Shown: positions 1-7,511 of the stretch, one piece after another
Numbering within the stretch: position 1 is the first letter of the stretch
Layout of the letters: each line of letters opens with the position of its first letter
From: Candidatus Margulisiibacteriota bacterium
Lineage (GTDB): Bacteria > Margulisbacteria > WOR-1 > JAKLHX01 > JBAZKV01
Assembly: GCA_041650635.1 (NCBI GenBank)
Contig: JBAZKV010000005.1
Coordinates: 1-64,000, forward strand
Length of the DNA stretch: 64,000 bases
Direction of reading: 5' to 3'
The notes under the pieces: model-generated
What the model was told of the DNA's origin: nothing
Databases searched by the model: none
What the model saw: the letters and a program-made list of their open reading frames with translations, nothing else
Made by a program: the position numbers and the translations under genes

Positions 1-624
1 AAGGTTCTCCCCCGGCCTTAACCCATAGTGGTCCAGCATAGAGGCCAGTGTTTTTTTTGCTTCGGTTCTTGCGGCCGGATCTTTTCTTATCCTGAGCACA
101 CGCTCATATCCCGAATAAGAAAGTTTCAGGAGCATTTGAGTAAGGCAGGAATAAATGCCTTCTTTGTTGCTGATAAGATATTTGTCCTTTAAGGAGTTAA
201 GGATCGGAGAAGATATCTTAGGGCTGCACCTTGATATGGCGACAAGGCATTGTTTTATAACTTCGGCATCCTCATTTTTCCATTCATATCTCTTGGTCGC
301 GATCTCTACGGCCAGGCCCCGTATCCTCTCGGCTTTGCCTGCTTGGGAGGTGTATTCCATTATATAAGTAAGCACTGCCATTGCAGCCCTTCTTGTGGCC
401 GGAGTATTGACATAATTGATGCCGGCAAAAGTGCGTTTATTGACCAGAACGAACAAATAATCGACCACATCTTTTTTGTCAAGCGCTGCAAGTTTTCTGG
501 CGGCTTCCGTACGGACCTCTATAGAATAAGAGCCCGAACAGAGCTTGTTCAATAATTCCTGCCTGTTTTGCTGTGAACCGCTCCGCGAAGGCTGTCCGGC
601 TCCGACGCCTCTTACTTCAGACAT
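1..624 (-). CDS. HEAT-like helical repeat protein, 3' end cut by the window edge
   Basis: An open frame runs without a stop from an ATG at 624 to the left edge (208 codons visible). The start is supported by an AGGAGA ribosome binding site 7 nt upstream. After a polar N-terminus rich in S, G and Q (about 22 residues) the protein is a run of amphipathic helices with pairs such as EVRTEAARKLAAL and IRGLAVEIATKRYEW, as in HEAT/ARM-type scaffolds. No catalytic motif or signal peptide is visible. It follows the rlpA-like gene by 44 bp and may be the last gene of the aroB-tyrS-ispF-rlpA run, but a TATAAT box lies inside the end of rlpA, so it may also have its own promoter. The function is unknown and the family call is by helical pattern only. 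Confidence 0.7.
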   Translation of the reverse strand, partial: MSEVRGVGAGQPSRSGSQQNRQELLNKLCSGSYSIEVRTEAARKLAALDKKDVVDYLFVLVNKRTFAGINYVNTPATRRAAMAVLTYIMEYTSQAGKAERIRGLAVEIATKRYEWKNEDAEVIKQCLVAISRCSPKISSPILNSLKDKYLISNKEGIYSCLTQMLLKLSYSGYERVLRIRKDPAARTEAKKTLASMLDHYGLRPGENL

Positions 625-658
625 AGATGTTCTCCTTTCAACTGTTTTGCTTGATGCT

Positions 659-664
659 ATTATA
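659..664 (-). promoter_or_regulatory. -10 box for the HEAT-like gene
   Basis: TATAAT on the minus strand (preceded by CTG) lies within the 3'-most coding/stop region of the rlpA-like gene, 34 nt before the ATG at 624. There is no convincing -35. A leader of about 27 nt would contain the AGGAGA ribosome binding site. Confidence 0.4.
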
Positions 665-668
665 CAGG

Positions 669-1820
669 TTAATTCTTGTTCTTAACAGGTTTTTCCAGCA
701 CCTCTATTTTAACCGGGGCCACTCCCTTGCCAAGCATCTGGATAGCCTCCGCTGCGGAGCGCGAAAGATCTATTATGCGCCCTTTTATGTAAGGCCCCCT
801 GTCGGTTATTCTGACGGCAACACTTTTATAGTTGTCCAGTCTTGTGACAAGGACCTTAGTGCCAAAGGGAAGGGTCCTGTGGGCCGCAGTAAAGTCATGC
901 ATATTGTACCGTTCCCCGCTCGAGGTCCTCCTGCCGTGGAAAAACCCTCCGTACCAGGAGGCTTTTCCTGTCTGGCTGAGGCCGGAGAACAACCGGTCAA
1001 GAGGGCTGCTGCGCATTCCGAGCGCCTGTCTTATGTTGTTGGCGTATTCTGCGGCCAGGTCCCAGAGTTTTTTGCCGTGATACTGCGCATCGTACCTGTC
1101 TACCAGTGAAATGGACGTGCCCCCGATCCGGATCCCGTAATCCCCGTCAGGAAGTATCTCTGTTACTACACGGTCGCCTTCGCTGCCTTCCATTATCGAC
1201 TCTTCTATCATCTGCGCGATAGCCCTTGCCCTGTCATAGGCGGATATTTCGGGATCTGTGTCTGTCGTCTTCATCACCACTTTGCCGTTAATGAGTATCT
1301 CGGATTCCCTGCCCCACTTAAGTTTTCTCACCTCGACACTGATGCCTCTCATTTTTTCTATTTTAACTATCTCATCCACGATATACTGAGGTATCAGGGG
1401 CGACTTAAAAGCGGACCTTATCCTGTTGGACCAGTCATAGGCAAGTATAAGAGGCGAAATTGAGGTTCCTGTAAGGTCGCCCGGCTCAACGGAGAACACG
1501 GGATCGTCCCCTACCATTCCGACAGCAACATCGTCCATCATTGCCGGGGATATCTTTCCTACGGGAGCCCCGCGCATAATAAGCCGATCGAGCCGCTTTG
1601 ATATTTCTTCGGCCCTTTCATATGGCGGAGTGCCCGCCTCCGAAGAGGAGTAAAGCCTTATCGTGGTCCTTCCGTCTATTATCAGCTCACCTCCGCCTCC
1701 CCCGGCCGAAAAAAACCTGGCCGCTTCTATCTTGTGCTTGGGTTCTTCGGAATGGGGACGCGGGGCTGCGGCAAAAAGGAGCAAAAACACCAGCAGAGCC
1801 ATTCTTAACGAGGGGTTCAT
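669..1820 (-). CDS. RlpA-like septal ring lytic transglycosylase (DPBB) with duplicated N-terminal module
   Basis: A secreted or periplasmic protein of 383 aa. Residues 1-24 form a signal peptide (hydrophobic MALLVFLLLFAAA core). The C-terminal ~95 residues (from GKASWYGG near 286) are the double-psi beta-barrel of the RlpA family, with ASWYGGFFHGRRTSSGE, LPFGTKVLV and VRITDRGPY; RlpA proteins act on denuded peptidoglycan glycans. Residues 45-138 and 173-268 look like two copies of one module: IIDGR/LINGK, then YERAEEI/YDRARAI, then TSIS, then a Trp- or Leu-rich helix ending NRIRSAF/NNIRQAL. Similar modules occur next to cyanobacterial mechanosensitive channels (from memory). The stop overlaps the ispF stop-side frame start: ATGA at 1817-1820 shares the ispF stop and this ATG. 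The catalytic role is inferred from family. Confidence 0.82.
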   Translation of the reverse strand: MNPSLRMALLVFLLLFAAAPRPHSEEPKHKIEAARFFSAGGGGGELIIDGRTTIRLYSSSEAGTPPYERAEEISKRLDRLIMRGAPVGKISPAMMDDVAVGMVGDDPVFSVEPGDLTGTSISPLILAYDWSNRIRSAFKSPLIPQYIVDEIVKIEKMRGISVEVRKLKWGRESEILINGKVVMKTTDTDPEISAYDRARAIAQMIEESIMEGSEGDRVVTEILPDGDYGIRIGGTSISLVDRYDAQYHGKKLWDLAAEYANNIRQALGMRSSPLDRLFSGLSQTGKASWYGGFFHGRRTSSGERYNMHDFTAAHRTLPFGTKVLVTRLDNYKSVAVRITDRGPYIKGRIIDLSRSAAEAIQMLGKGVAPVKIEVLEKPVKNKN

Positions 1821-2293
1821 TTTACCGTGTCCACAAGGCAGACGGCAAAGGCCTCTATTGCCCTGCCTTTGCCTGTATCGCCGAGACCTTCTGCTGTTTT
1901 GGCCTTGACGCAGACCTTTGAAGCCGCAATTTTAAGACAGGAGGCTATCTTCTTTTCCATCCTGCCTGTGAAAGAGGAAAGCCTCGGTTTTTCGGCTATT
2001 ATCACCGTGTCGATATTGTTTATCCTTATGCGCCCCTTCTTGAGAATTTTGCCGGCTGTCTTAAGCAGAACAAGACTGGAGATATCCTTGAACCTGGGGT
2101 CTCCGACGGGAAAATGCTTTCCTATATCGCCTTTTGATACCGCTCCAAGAAGTGCGTCAATGACGGCATGCAAAAGGACATCGGCGTCGGAATATCCCTT
2201 GAGGCCGCGGTCAAAAGGGACTTTTATTCCTCCGAGAATAAGGTCTCTTCCCTTGACCAGCCTGTGAACATCATAACCAAGTCCTACTCGCAT
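1817..2293 (-). CDS. ispF: 2-C-methyl-D-erythritol 2,4-cyclodiphosphate synthase
   Basis: 158 aa, the normal IspF length. It converts CDP-ME 2-phosphate to the 2,4-cyclodiphosphate in the MEP isoprenoid pathway. The N-terminus GLGYDVHRL carries the D-x-H zinc ligands; GYSDADVLLHAVIDALLGA and DIGKHFP follow, and AEKPRL and KAKTAEGLG lie toward the C-terminus as in the family. It overlaps tyrS by 10 bp upstream and the rlpA-like gene by 4 bp downstream, so it is translationally coupled. Other MEP/isoprenoid genes here are dxs and ispA (39-43 kb), not adjacent. No ispD is fused or next to it. Confidence 0.96.
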   Translation of the reverse strand: MRVGLGYDVHRLVKGRDLILGGIKVPFDRGLKGYSDADVLLHAVIDALLGAVSKGDIGKHFPVGDPRFKDISSLVLLKTAGKILKKGRIRINNIDTVIIAEKPRLSSFTGRMEKKIASCLKIAASKVCVKAKTAEGLGDTGKGRAIEAFAVCLVDTVK

Positions 2294-3483
2294 ATCACCT
2301 TCACATGCCTGCGCCTGCCTATGCTTAGGACAAAGCCCCCTTTTTTTGAGAATGCCTGGTCCTGCGAATCAACTTTAACCCCGTCAAGCTTGACACCGCC
2401 TCCCTTTATCATCCTTTTTGCCTCGCCCACCGAAGGAAGAAGCCCCGCGTCAACGAGCACTTTTGTGATTAGAAGCGGCCCTTCCGCAAGCACAGCCCTG
2501 TGGACGGGAATGTCTAAGGGAAGCTCCCTGTTCTTAAATACTTCTTCAAATTCCTTTTCGGCCTCCTGCGCGGCTTTTTTGCCGTGGAACTGCTCGACCA
2601 GGAGCTTTGCGAGGTCCCCTTTGGCTTTTTTAGGATGTATCCGCCCGCTTTTTAAACCGTTGTCGAGCTCCTTTACACTTTCATGCGGAAGATCTGTGAG
2701 AAGTTCGAAATACTTTATCATCAGTTCGTCCGGTATCGACATGGTCTTGCCGTAGATCTCTTTAGGAGGCTCGCTGATTCCGATATAGTTGCCCAGGCTC
2801 TTGCTCATCTTCATTTTGCCGTCGGTACCTTCGAGAAGCGGCAGGGTGATGATAGCCTGCTGCTTTTTTCCGTAAGCTTTTTGAAGTTCCCTGCCCACAA
2901 GCAGGTTAAAGATCTGGTCATGTCCCCCCAGTTCAACATCCGCATCTATCCTCACCGAATCATAACCCTGCATCAAAGGATACAGGAATTCGATTATGCT
3001 TATCTCTTTATTGGACTTGAACCTCTCCTTGAAGTCCGCCCGCTCAAGCATTCTTGCCACAGTATACTGTGAAAGAAGTTTCATTATTTGGGGAAGGTCC
3101 AGTTTTGAAAGCCAGGCGCTGTTAAGGACAACCTCCGTCTTCTTTGGGTCAAGGACCTTGAACACCTGCGATTTATATGTTTCGGCGTTCTTCATCACTT
3201 CTTCCCTTGAAAGAGGCTTCCTGGTTTCTGATTTGCCGGAAGGATCTCCTATCATGCCGGTAAAATCGCCTATTATAAAGACCACCCTGTGCCCGAATTC
3301 CTGAAAGAGCCTGAGCCTGCGCAGAACTACGGTATGTCCCAGATGGAGGTCGCTGGCCGAAGGATCGGCGCCCCATTTTATCTTAAGAGGACGGCCCTCT
3401 TTGAGTTTTTCCAGAAGGTCTTCTCTGCCGATAAAATCGCTCGAATTGCGGCCAAATGCTTCTATCTGAGCCTTAAGGTCCAT
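2284..3483 (-). CDS. tyrS: Tyrosyl-tRNA synthetase
   Basis: 399 aa, a class I synthetase charging tRNA-Tyr. The HIGH-type signature is HLGH at residues 47-50 within GADPSASDLHLGHTVVLR; the KMSKS signature (MKMSKSLGNYIG) is near residue 230. The C-terminal ~65 residues (GLLPSVGEAKRMIKGGGV) form an S4 RNA-binding domain. The length fits the TyrS subgroup that has a compact linker. The ATG shares one base with the aroB stop region (overlap at 3483) and the stop overlaps ispF, giving a tightly packed aroB-tyrS-ispF-rlpA unit. There is no T-box leader; the operon promoter lies just before aroB. Confidence 0.97.
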   Translation of the reverse strand: MDLKAQIEAFGRNSSDFIGREDLLEKLKEGRPLKIKWGADPSASDLHLGHTVVLRRLRLFQEFGHRVVFIIGDFTGMIGDPSGKSETRKPLSREEVMKNAETYKSQVFKVLDPKKTEVVLNSAWLSKLDLPQIMKLLSQYTVARMLERADFKERFKSNKEISIIEFLYPLMQGYDSVRIDADVELGGHDQIFNLLVGRELQKAYGKKQQAIITLPLLEGTDGKMKMSKSLGNYIGISEPPKEIYGKTMSIPDELMIKYFELLTDLPHESVKELDNGLKSGRIHPKKAKGDLAKLLVEQFHGKKAAQEAEKEFEEVFKNRELPLDIPVHRAVLAEGPLLITKVLVDAGLLPSVGEAKRMIKGGGVKLDGVKVDSQDQAFSKKGGFVLSIGRRRHVKVICE

Positions 3484-4607
3484 TATTTTGCTCCGGTGTC
3501 TTTAAGCGCTTCTCTTATGGTCCTGACAGGGACATCATTGCGGATCACGGCGGAGCCGATAAAGCGAGGCAGCACAAAGTTGAGCTTACCGTTCCTGACC
3601 TTTTTGTCCAGTATCAGCCTTGAGATGATATCATCTGCTTTAAGCTTTTTGGGTATCCTGGCAGAAAGATTCACAGCCTCTATAAGGGAGATGATACGGT
3701 CAAGGTCGGAACTTCTTAGCATCCTCAGCTTTAAGGCTGCTCTGGATGCCGCAGCCATGCCAACGGCAACAGCCTCGCCGTGCGAAATCCCGCTGTAGCC
3801 CATGAGCGACTCAAGGGCGTGCCCGACAGTGTGACCAAAGTTGAGCAGCATCCTCGGACCTTTTTGTTCCTTTTCGTCCTGTTCCACTATCCTGGCCTTT
3901 ATTGATGCGGAGCGCTCGATGATCCTGACCCAGAGGTGCATAAGGCCTTTGAAGTCCTTGGGCCTGTCAAGCCTCGGGTTTTTTAGCCCTTTCACGTGTT
4001 TTTCGAGCAGAGCGAACAGTTGAGGGTCCTTTATTACCCCGTATTTGATGATCTCCGAAAGGCCGTTCCTCATCTCTTTTTCAGGCAGTGTAAGGATGTG
4101 CGAGACATCGCAGAACACCAGGGACGGCTGGTAAAAGGAGCCCACGAGGTTCTTGCCTTCGTCAAGGTTAACTCCCGTCTTGCCGCCGATGCCAGAATCC
4201 ACCATTGCAAGAAGTGTGGTCGGGACATGCACCAGCCTTATTCCCCTCATATAGGTGGCGGCCACAAAACCGGTAAGGTCCCCTATCACGCCTCCTCCAA
4301 AACTCAGGATGGAGGAGTCCTTGGACGCCTTTAAGGAAGCCAGGGCGTGATAGAGCTTTTCCGCGTTCTTGAGAGATTTCTGCTTTTCTCCCGGGGGGAC
4401 AAGCAAAAGCTCGACTTTAAACCCGGAGCTGCGCAGGCAGTGTCTCAGGACCTGGCCGTAGAGCCTGCCGACATTATAATCTGAAATTGCTATTATCTTG
4501 GTGGAAGCCCCCGCGTTCCTCAGTGCCCTGCCAAGAGCGTTCATTTCCCCGTCGCAGATCAGGACATCATAAGAAGCGCCCTTAAGCCTCACCCTTGTTT
4601 TGTTCAT
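3483..4607 (-). CDS. aroB: 3-dehydroquinate synthase
   Basis: 374 aa. Second step of the shikimate pathway (DAHP to 3-dehydroquinate), NAD- and Zn-dependent. Visible motifs are SFGGGVIGDLTGFVAATYMRGI (NAD-binding glycine loop), HVPTTLLAMVDSGIGGKTGVNL, NGLSEIIKYGVI, LLNFGHTVGHALE and SHGEAVAVGM, with Zn ligands E, H and H in the last ones. Slightly longer than usual because of a loop before IIERSASIKARIV. It leads the aroB-tyrS-ispF-rlpA operon, and the shikimate kinase gene aroK is a few genes upstream on the same strand. The start codon is 6 nt from a TATAAT box with no ribosome binding site, so the mRNA is probably leaderless. Confidence 0.96.
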   Translation of the reverse strand: MNKTRVRLKGASYDVLICDGEMNALGRALRNAGASTKIIAISDYNVGRLYGQVLRHCLRSSGFKVELLLVPPGEKQKSLKNAEKLYHALASLKASKDSSILSFGGGVIGDLTGFVAATYMRGIRLVHVPTTLLAMVDSGIGGKTGVNLDEGKNLVGSFYQPSLVFCDVSHILTLPEKEMRNGLSEIIKYGVIKDPQLFALLEKHVKGLKNPRLDRPKDFKGLMHLWVRIIERSASIKARIVEQDEKEQKGPRMLLNFGHTVGHALESLMGYSGISHGEAVAVGMAAASRAALKLRMLRSSDLDRIISLIEAVNLSARIPKKLKADDIISRLILDKKVRNGKLNFVLPRFIGSAVIRNDVPVRTIREALKDTGAK

Positions 4608-4613
4608 GAAAAG

Positions 4614-4622
4614 ATTATAACA
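4614..4622 (-). promoter_or_regulatory. Extended -10 promoter of aroB, predicted leaderless start
   Basis: TGTTATAAT on the minus strand (hexamer 4614-4619) is followed by only 6 nt before the aroB ATG. Transcription starting about 7 nt after the hexamer would begin at the A of ATG. No Shine-Dalgarno fits in that space and no clear -35 is seen. Confidence 0.65.
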
Positions 4623-4664
4623 CAGGGGGTATATACTATTGAACGCTGAAGGTTTTCAAAACCC

Positions 4665-6200
4665 CTAATTCTTTAATTTGTATAACATCCAGGCCAGCTG
4701 AGCCCTGGTCAGAGGTCTTTCTGTTGGCAGAGACGCCGAGGTGACATAATCAAGCAAACCAGCGTCCTTGGCCGCTTTGATCTGCGCCGCCGCAAAGTGG
4801 TTCGGGGAGATGTTTGAATAGGCAGCAAGGTCTTTGCCCGACGGAGATAAACCTCCAAGTTTGACACAGACCAGTATCGCGTCCAACAGGGATACTTTTC
4901 CGCTGGGTTTAAAAGTGCCGTCCGGATAACCCTTGAGCAGATCAAGCCCTGCCGCTTTGCCTATTGCCGTTCTGGCCCAATAGGTTTTAGGGACATCCGT
5001 AAATGACATTTCTAAAGCGTCCTTGGGTACCGCGCCGTATTTTACTTTAAGAACAACTGTGGCTAGATCCGCCCTGATAACATCCTTATCCGGCCTGAAC
5101 AGACCGTCTGGATAAAGAGAAAGATATTTTCTGCTAACAACATACTGGACCGCGTTGCTGGCCCAGTGAGGATCCGGCACATCCGGTATGGTGATCTTTT
5201 TTGCAACTGCCAAAGCAGCTGGTTTCTTTTCCCGAAGGGCCGATTTTGCGGCTTCCTGCCTCTTACCGATGTCAGTTACGGCAAATGATATAAAATGCCT
5301 GGAATTGTAGGACAGTATCGTGTCATAATAATACGCGTAATCGAACTTTATGCTGCCGTAATTGACACCCACCCCCGCGCTGTAATTAATATACCTGGAA
5401 TAATCGCTTGCGGCCAGTTGTTCGGCCCCCGCCCTCAGAGAAAAGTTCTTATTGATATTCCACTCTATTCCCGCCTTGGCATCGGAAGGATATTCCGATT
5501 TTGAGTTGACATCGAACAGGCAAAGAATGTCCTCTCTGGGCTGGAGCGCGAGCCCAAGCTTGAGCTCAATGGGAAGCTGTTCCACATACCCGTTCCCCCA
5601 TTTTATAGCCCCGAGGGTTCCCATCATAATGTTGCGCAGCGAAAGGCCTAAACGGAACCTTTTATCTACCTGATAAGTGAGGCCAGCATCAGCGTTCATG
5701 CCTGTGCCCTCCCCTCCCTGTATCTGGCTGCTTCCCTTTCTGAAGGATTTTAATGTTATGCCGTAGTCTAATCTGTCCTTATATTTGTTGCCGTAACTGA
5801 AAAGGTAAAGGTCGTTCCCGTAGTTAAAGGTGGTGAACGGAACGATCCTGCCCGTGGCGTCCACAGTGCTTACAACTATCTCTCCCGCCTTGCTTCCTGC
5901 ATATCCTATCCCGAATACACCGTATTGGGTCGGGAATTCGGCGCCAAGCTGGGTGTATGACACATCCCCGCTCAATTCTCCATACATGCTGACCACTTGT
6001 ATAGAGTTTAGTCCGGCAATGCCGGCAGGATTTGCAAAAAGCGAATATCCGTCCGCGGTCACAGCGTTGTATGCCCTGCCCATACCTATTGACCTTGCGC
6101 CGGCGCCTATATCAATGGCTTCTGCGGAAAAGACCGCCTGGGCAAATCCAAGGAACAGCAGAGCAAAAACAGCAGCATATATTCTTGTTAGGTTCCGCAT
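4665..6200 (-). CDS. PorV/PorQ-like outer-membrane barrel with three C-terminal SLH domains
   Basis: The start at the second in-frame ATG (MRNLTRIYAAVFALLFLGFAQAVFSAE) gives a clean signal peptide; the open frame begins 33 nt earlier at 6233, directly after the aroK stop. Residues ~25-310 resemble PorV/PorQ or FadL-like barrels: GAGARSIGMGRAYNAVTADGYSLFANPAGIA at the N-terminus, then alternating strands (KFDYAYYYDTI near the end). A short linker is followed by three SLH repeats (DPHWASNAVQYV...YPDGLFRPD; DVPKTYWARTAI...YPDGTFKP; a third more degenerate copy with PLTRAQLAWMLYKL). SLH domains bind secondary cell-wall polymers on peptidoglycan, so the protein may tether the outer membrane. SLH usually precedes the barrel in OmpM-type porins; here the order is reversed. 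Confidence 0.82.
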   Translation of the reverse strand: MRNLTRIYAAVFALLFLGFAQAVFSAEAIDIGAGARSIGMGRAYNAVTADGYSLFANPAGIAGLNSIQVVSMYGELSGDVSYTQLGAEFPTQYGVFGIGYAGSKAGEIVVSTVDATGRIVPFTTFNYGNDLYLFSYGNKYKDRLDYGITLKSFRKGSSQIQGGEGTGMNADAGLTYQVDKRFRLGLSLRNIMMGTLGAIKWGNGYVEQLPIELKLGLALQPREDILCLFDVNSKSEYPSDAKAGIEWNINKNFSLRAGAEQLAASDYSRYINYSAGVGVNYGSIKFDYAYYYDTILSYNSRHFISFAVTDIGKRQEAAKSALREKKPAALAVAKKITIPDVPDPHWASNAVQYVVSRKYLSLYPDGLFRPDKDVIRADLATVVLKVKYGAVPKDALEMSFTDVPKTYWARTAIGKAAGLDLLKGYPDGTFKPSGKVSLLDAILVCVKLGGLSPSGKDLAAYSNISPNHFAAAQIKAAKDAGLLDYVTSASLPTERPLTRAQLAWMLYKLKN

Positions 6201-6233
6201 TGTAGACCGATTATTAAGATACCACCTTAGCAT

Positions 6234-6758
6234 TTATATGTAAAGAGATAATTTATTTGAGATAACAGCAGCAGCCCTTAAAGGGGTAAGGCCTGCGGTG
6301 TCAATAGTGAAGTTCTTTGCTTTTTTGTAATAATCCTCCCTTTTTTTTAGAAGCCTTTTGATCTGGGCCAGCCTCTCTTTCTGGTTTTTTATGTCCAGGA
6401 TAGGCCTGTTCTTGAGCCTGCCAAGTCTGGAATTAATGACAGCCGGAGAAGCTTTAAGCAAGACCACCGTACCCAGTTTTTTGAGGGCCTTTCTGTTGCC
6501 TGCGCTTATAACTATGCCGCCTCCGCAGGAGATCACGGCATTTTGACTTTTCTTTAGCGCACTAAGGACTTTTGTTTCGATCTTCCTGAAGCGCTTTTCT
6601 CCATATTTTTTAAAGATCTCCGGTATCTTCATTCCTGCGGCTTTTTCTGCGAGGTCATCGGTCGAAACATACTTAAACTTCAGCTTTTTTGCAAGCGCTT
6701 TCCCTACCGCGGTCTTTCCGGTGGCCATAAAGCCTATCAGGATGATATTTTTTTTCAT
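6234..6758 (-). CDS. aroK: Shikimate kinase
   Basis: Phosphorylates shikimate with ATP. I place the start at MKKNIILIGFMATGKTAVG (6758) because the Walker A motif GFMATGKT must lie near the N-terminus and AAGAGAAAGA precedes this ATG. A longer frame starting at 6797 would add the residues RRVRTRTRTRER, which come from the translation of a repeat. About 174 aa, normal for the family. Other motifs are the shikimate-binding D in VSTDDLAEKAAG, FRKIETKVL, ISCGGGIV and the lid region RPIL. The PorV-SLH frame begins immediately after the stop. tRNA-Arg lies upstream on the same strand. Confidence 0.93.
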   Translation of the reverse strand: MKKNIILIGFMATGKTAVGKALAKKLKFKYVSTDDLAEKAAGMKIPEIFKKYGEKRFRKIETKVLSALKKSQNAVISCGGGIVISAGNRKALKKLGTVVLLKASPAVINSRLGRLKNRPILDIKNQKERLAQIKRLLKKREDYYKKAKNFTIDTAGLTPLRAAAVISNKLSLYI

Positions 6759-6770
6759 TCTTTCTCTTGT

Positions 6771-6838
6771 TCTCGTCCTTGTCCTAACTCGCCGCACAGG
6801 ACAAGAACAAGGACAAGGAGAACTCGCAGAGCGAGTTC
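6771..6838. repeat. Inverted repeat and hairpin between tRNA-Arg and aroK
   Basis: Two arms built from CTTGTTCTTGTCC-like units face each other around ACTCGCCGCAC, followed by a perfect 8-bp hairpin GAACTCGC/GCGAGTTC with loop AGA (6820-6838) that starts 2 nt after the tRNA 3' end. There is no T-run, so it is not a standard terminator. It reads like one of the dispersed repeats of this genome. Confidence 0.5.
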
Positions 6839-6840
6839 TT

Positions 6841-6913
6841 GCCCTCGGCGAGATTTGAACTCACAATCTCCGGTTTAGGAAACCGTTGCTCTATCCAATT
6901 GAGCTACGAGGGC
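6841..6913 (-). tRNA. tRNA-Arg (anticodon CCT)
   Basis: A 73-nt cloverleaf on the minus strand. Acceptor GCCCTCG pairs with CGAGGGC; D stem GCTC/GAGC; T arm GTGAG-TTCAAAT-CTCGC; anticodon loop TTCCTAA gives CCT, reading AGG. The anticodon stem has one mismatch (27-43, A-G). CCA is not encoded. It lies upstream of aroK on the same strand. Confidence 0.93.
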
Positions 6914-6980
6914 ACTTCGACTCATTTCGTTCGCTCTGTGCATCGAGATCAATGCACCGTTTAATTAAACTGCACTTTGC

Positions 6981-7062
6981 CCCGAGCCTGTCGAGGGGCT
7001 ACGAGGGCCCCTCGACTCGCTATGCCTCGACTTCGCTCGGCACAAGCCGCTCGCTCGGGGCA
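6981..7062. repeat. Palindromic repeats with a partial copy of the tRNA 5' end
   Basis: CCCCGAGCCTGTCGAGGGG followed by CTCGACTTCGCTCGG-type blocks is the kind of short palindrome scattered between genes in many environmental genomes. Within it, 6999-7009 repeats the 11 nt that form the 5' end of tRNA-Arg (6903-6913, same orientation). No gene is seen between the tRNA and 7229; the rest of this 316-bp gap holds a GTGCAT/ATGCAC inverted repeat (6939-6958) and the element at 7109-7174. Confidence 0.5.
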
Positions 7063-7098
7063 AGCCTGCAGTAATTTCATTTTACATTTATGTACGGG

Positions 7099-7184
7099 TC
7101 TATGCAAGGTAGGCCCCTCTCCCTCTGGGAGAGGGGTGGCCGAAGGCCGGGGTGAGGGTTCTTGAACTCCCGCCTCTATGCAAG
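7099..7184. repeat. MITE-like hairpin element flanked by 10-nt direct repeats
   Basis: A 66-bp core (7109-7174) contains a CCCCTCTCCC/GGGAGAGGGG hairpin, a TGGCCGAAGGCC hairpin and a terminal GGGGTGAGGGT. It is bounded by perfect copies of TCTATGCAAG at 7099-7108 and 7175-7184, as expected for a target-site duplication. The hairpin and the GGTGAGGGT end match those of the DUF559 element at 58230-58796, so this looks like a non-autonomous relative. Confidence 0.65.
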
Positions 7185-7229
7185 TTGAGGGGGGGTTGGC
7201 GCGATAAGAATACTGAGGAGAAAAAACTA

Positions 7230-7499
7230 ATGGTATACGAAGACACACGGGTCCCCAAGGAAAAGTTCCTGCTGGACTATTTTTCATCTCTTAGGTCCTC
7301 GCCTACGCAAAAACCTGAAAAGGCCTTTGATGAGGTGCTCAAATCCGTCCAGATCAAGATAGAAAAAAAGCAGCTGGAACCTCTTATTGCCGATCCTTCA
7401 AAACCCGTTGACAAGATACTTGACAACCTCAGTCCGCAGGACGCCCTTTCCGCGCTAAAAGAATCCGTAAAGATCCTTACCGATATCCTGGGTTCGTAA
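7230..7499 (+). CDS. Small protein of unknown function upstream of an ArsR-type regulator
   Basis: 89 aa, starting at the ATG at 7230, which has TGAGGAG about 9 nt upstream; the frame is open further upstream (to 7152) only because it runs through the repeat. The product is soluble and helical, with acidic and basic residues (SVQIKIEKKQLEPLIADPSKP, LSPQDALSALKESVKILTDILGS), no Cys, no membrane segment and no motif I recognise. It is 12 bp from the next gene and almost certainly co-transcribed with it. Confidence 0.65.
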   Translation: MVYEDTRVPKEKFLLDYFSSLRSSPTQKPEKAFDEVLKSVQIKIEKKQLEPLIADPSKPVDKILDNLSPQDALSALKESVKILTDILGS

Positions 7500-7511
7500 A
7501 AGGAGGCCGGT

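Noticed and set aside
3955..4010. Extra loop in aroB as a repeat insertion
   Set aside because: No palindrome, tandem unit or flanking duplication is visible; family length variation explains it.
6961..7287. A 108-residue minus-strand open frame with SPRPSATPLPEGEG-like residues
   Set aside because: It is the translation of the hairpin repeat at 7109-7174 and neighbouring palindromes; no ribosome site and repeat-biased composition.
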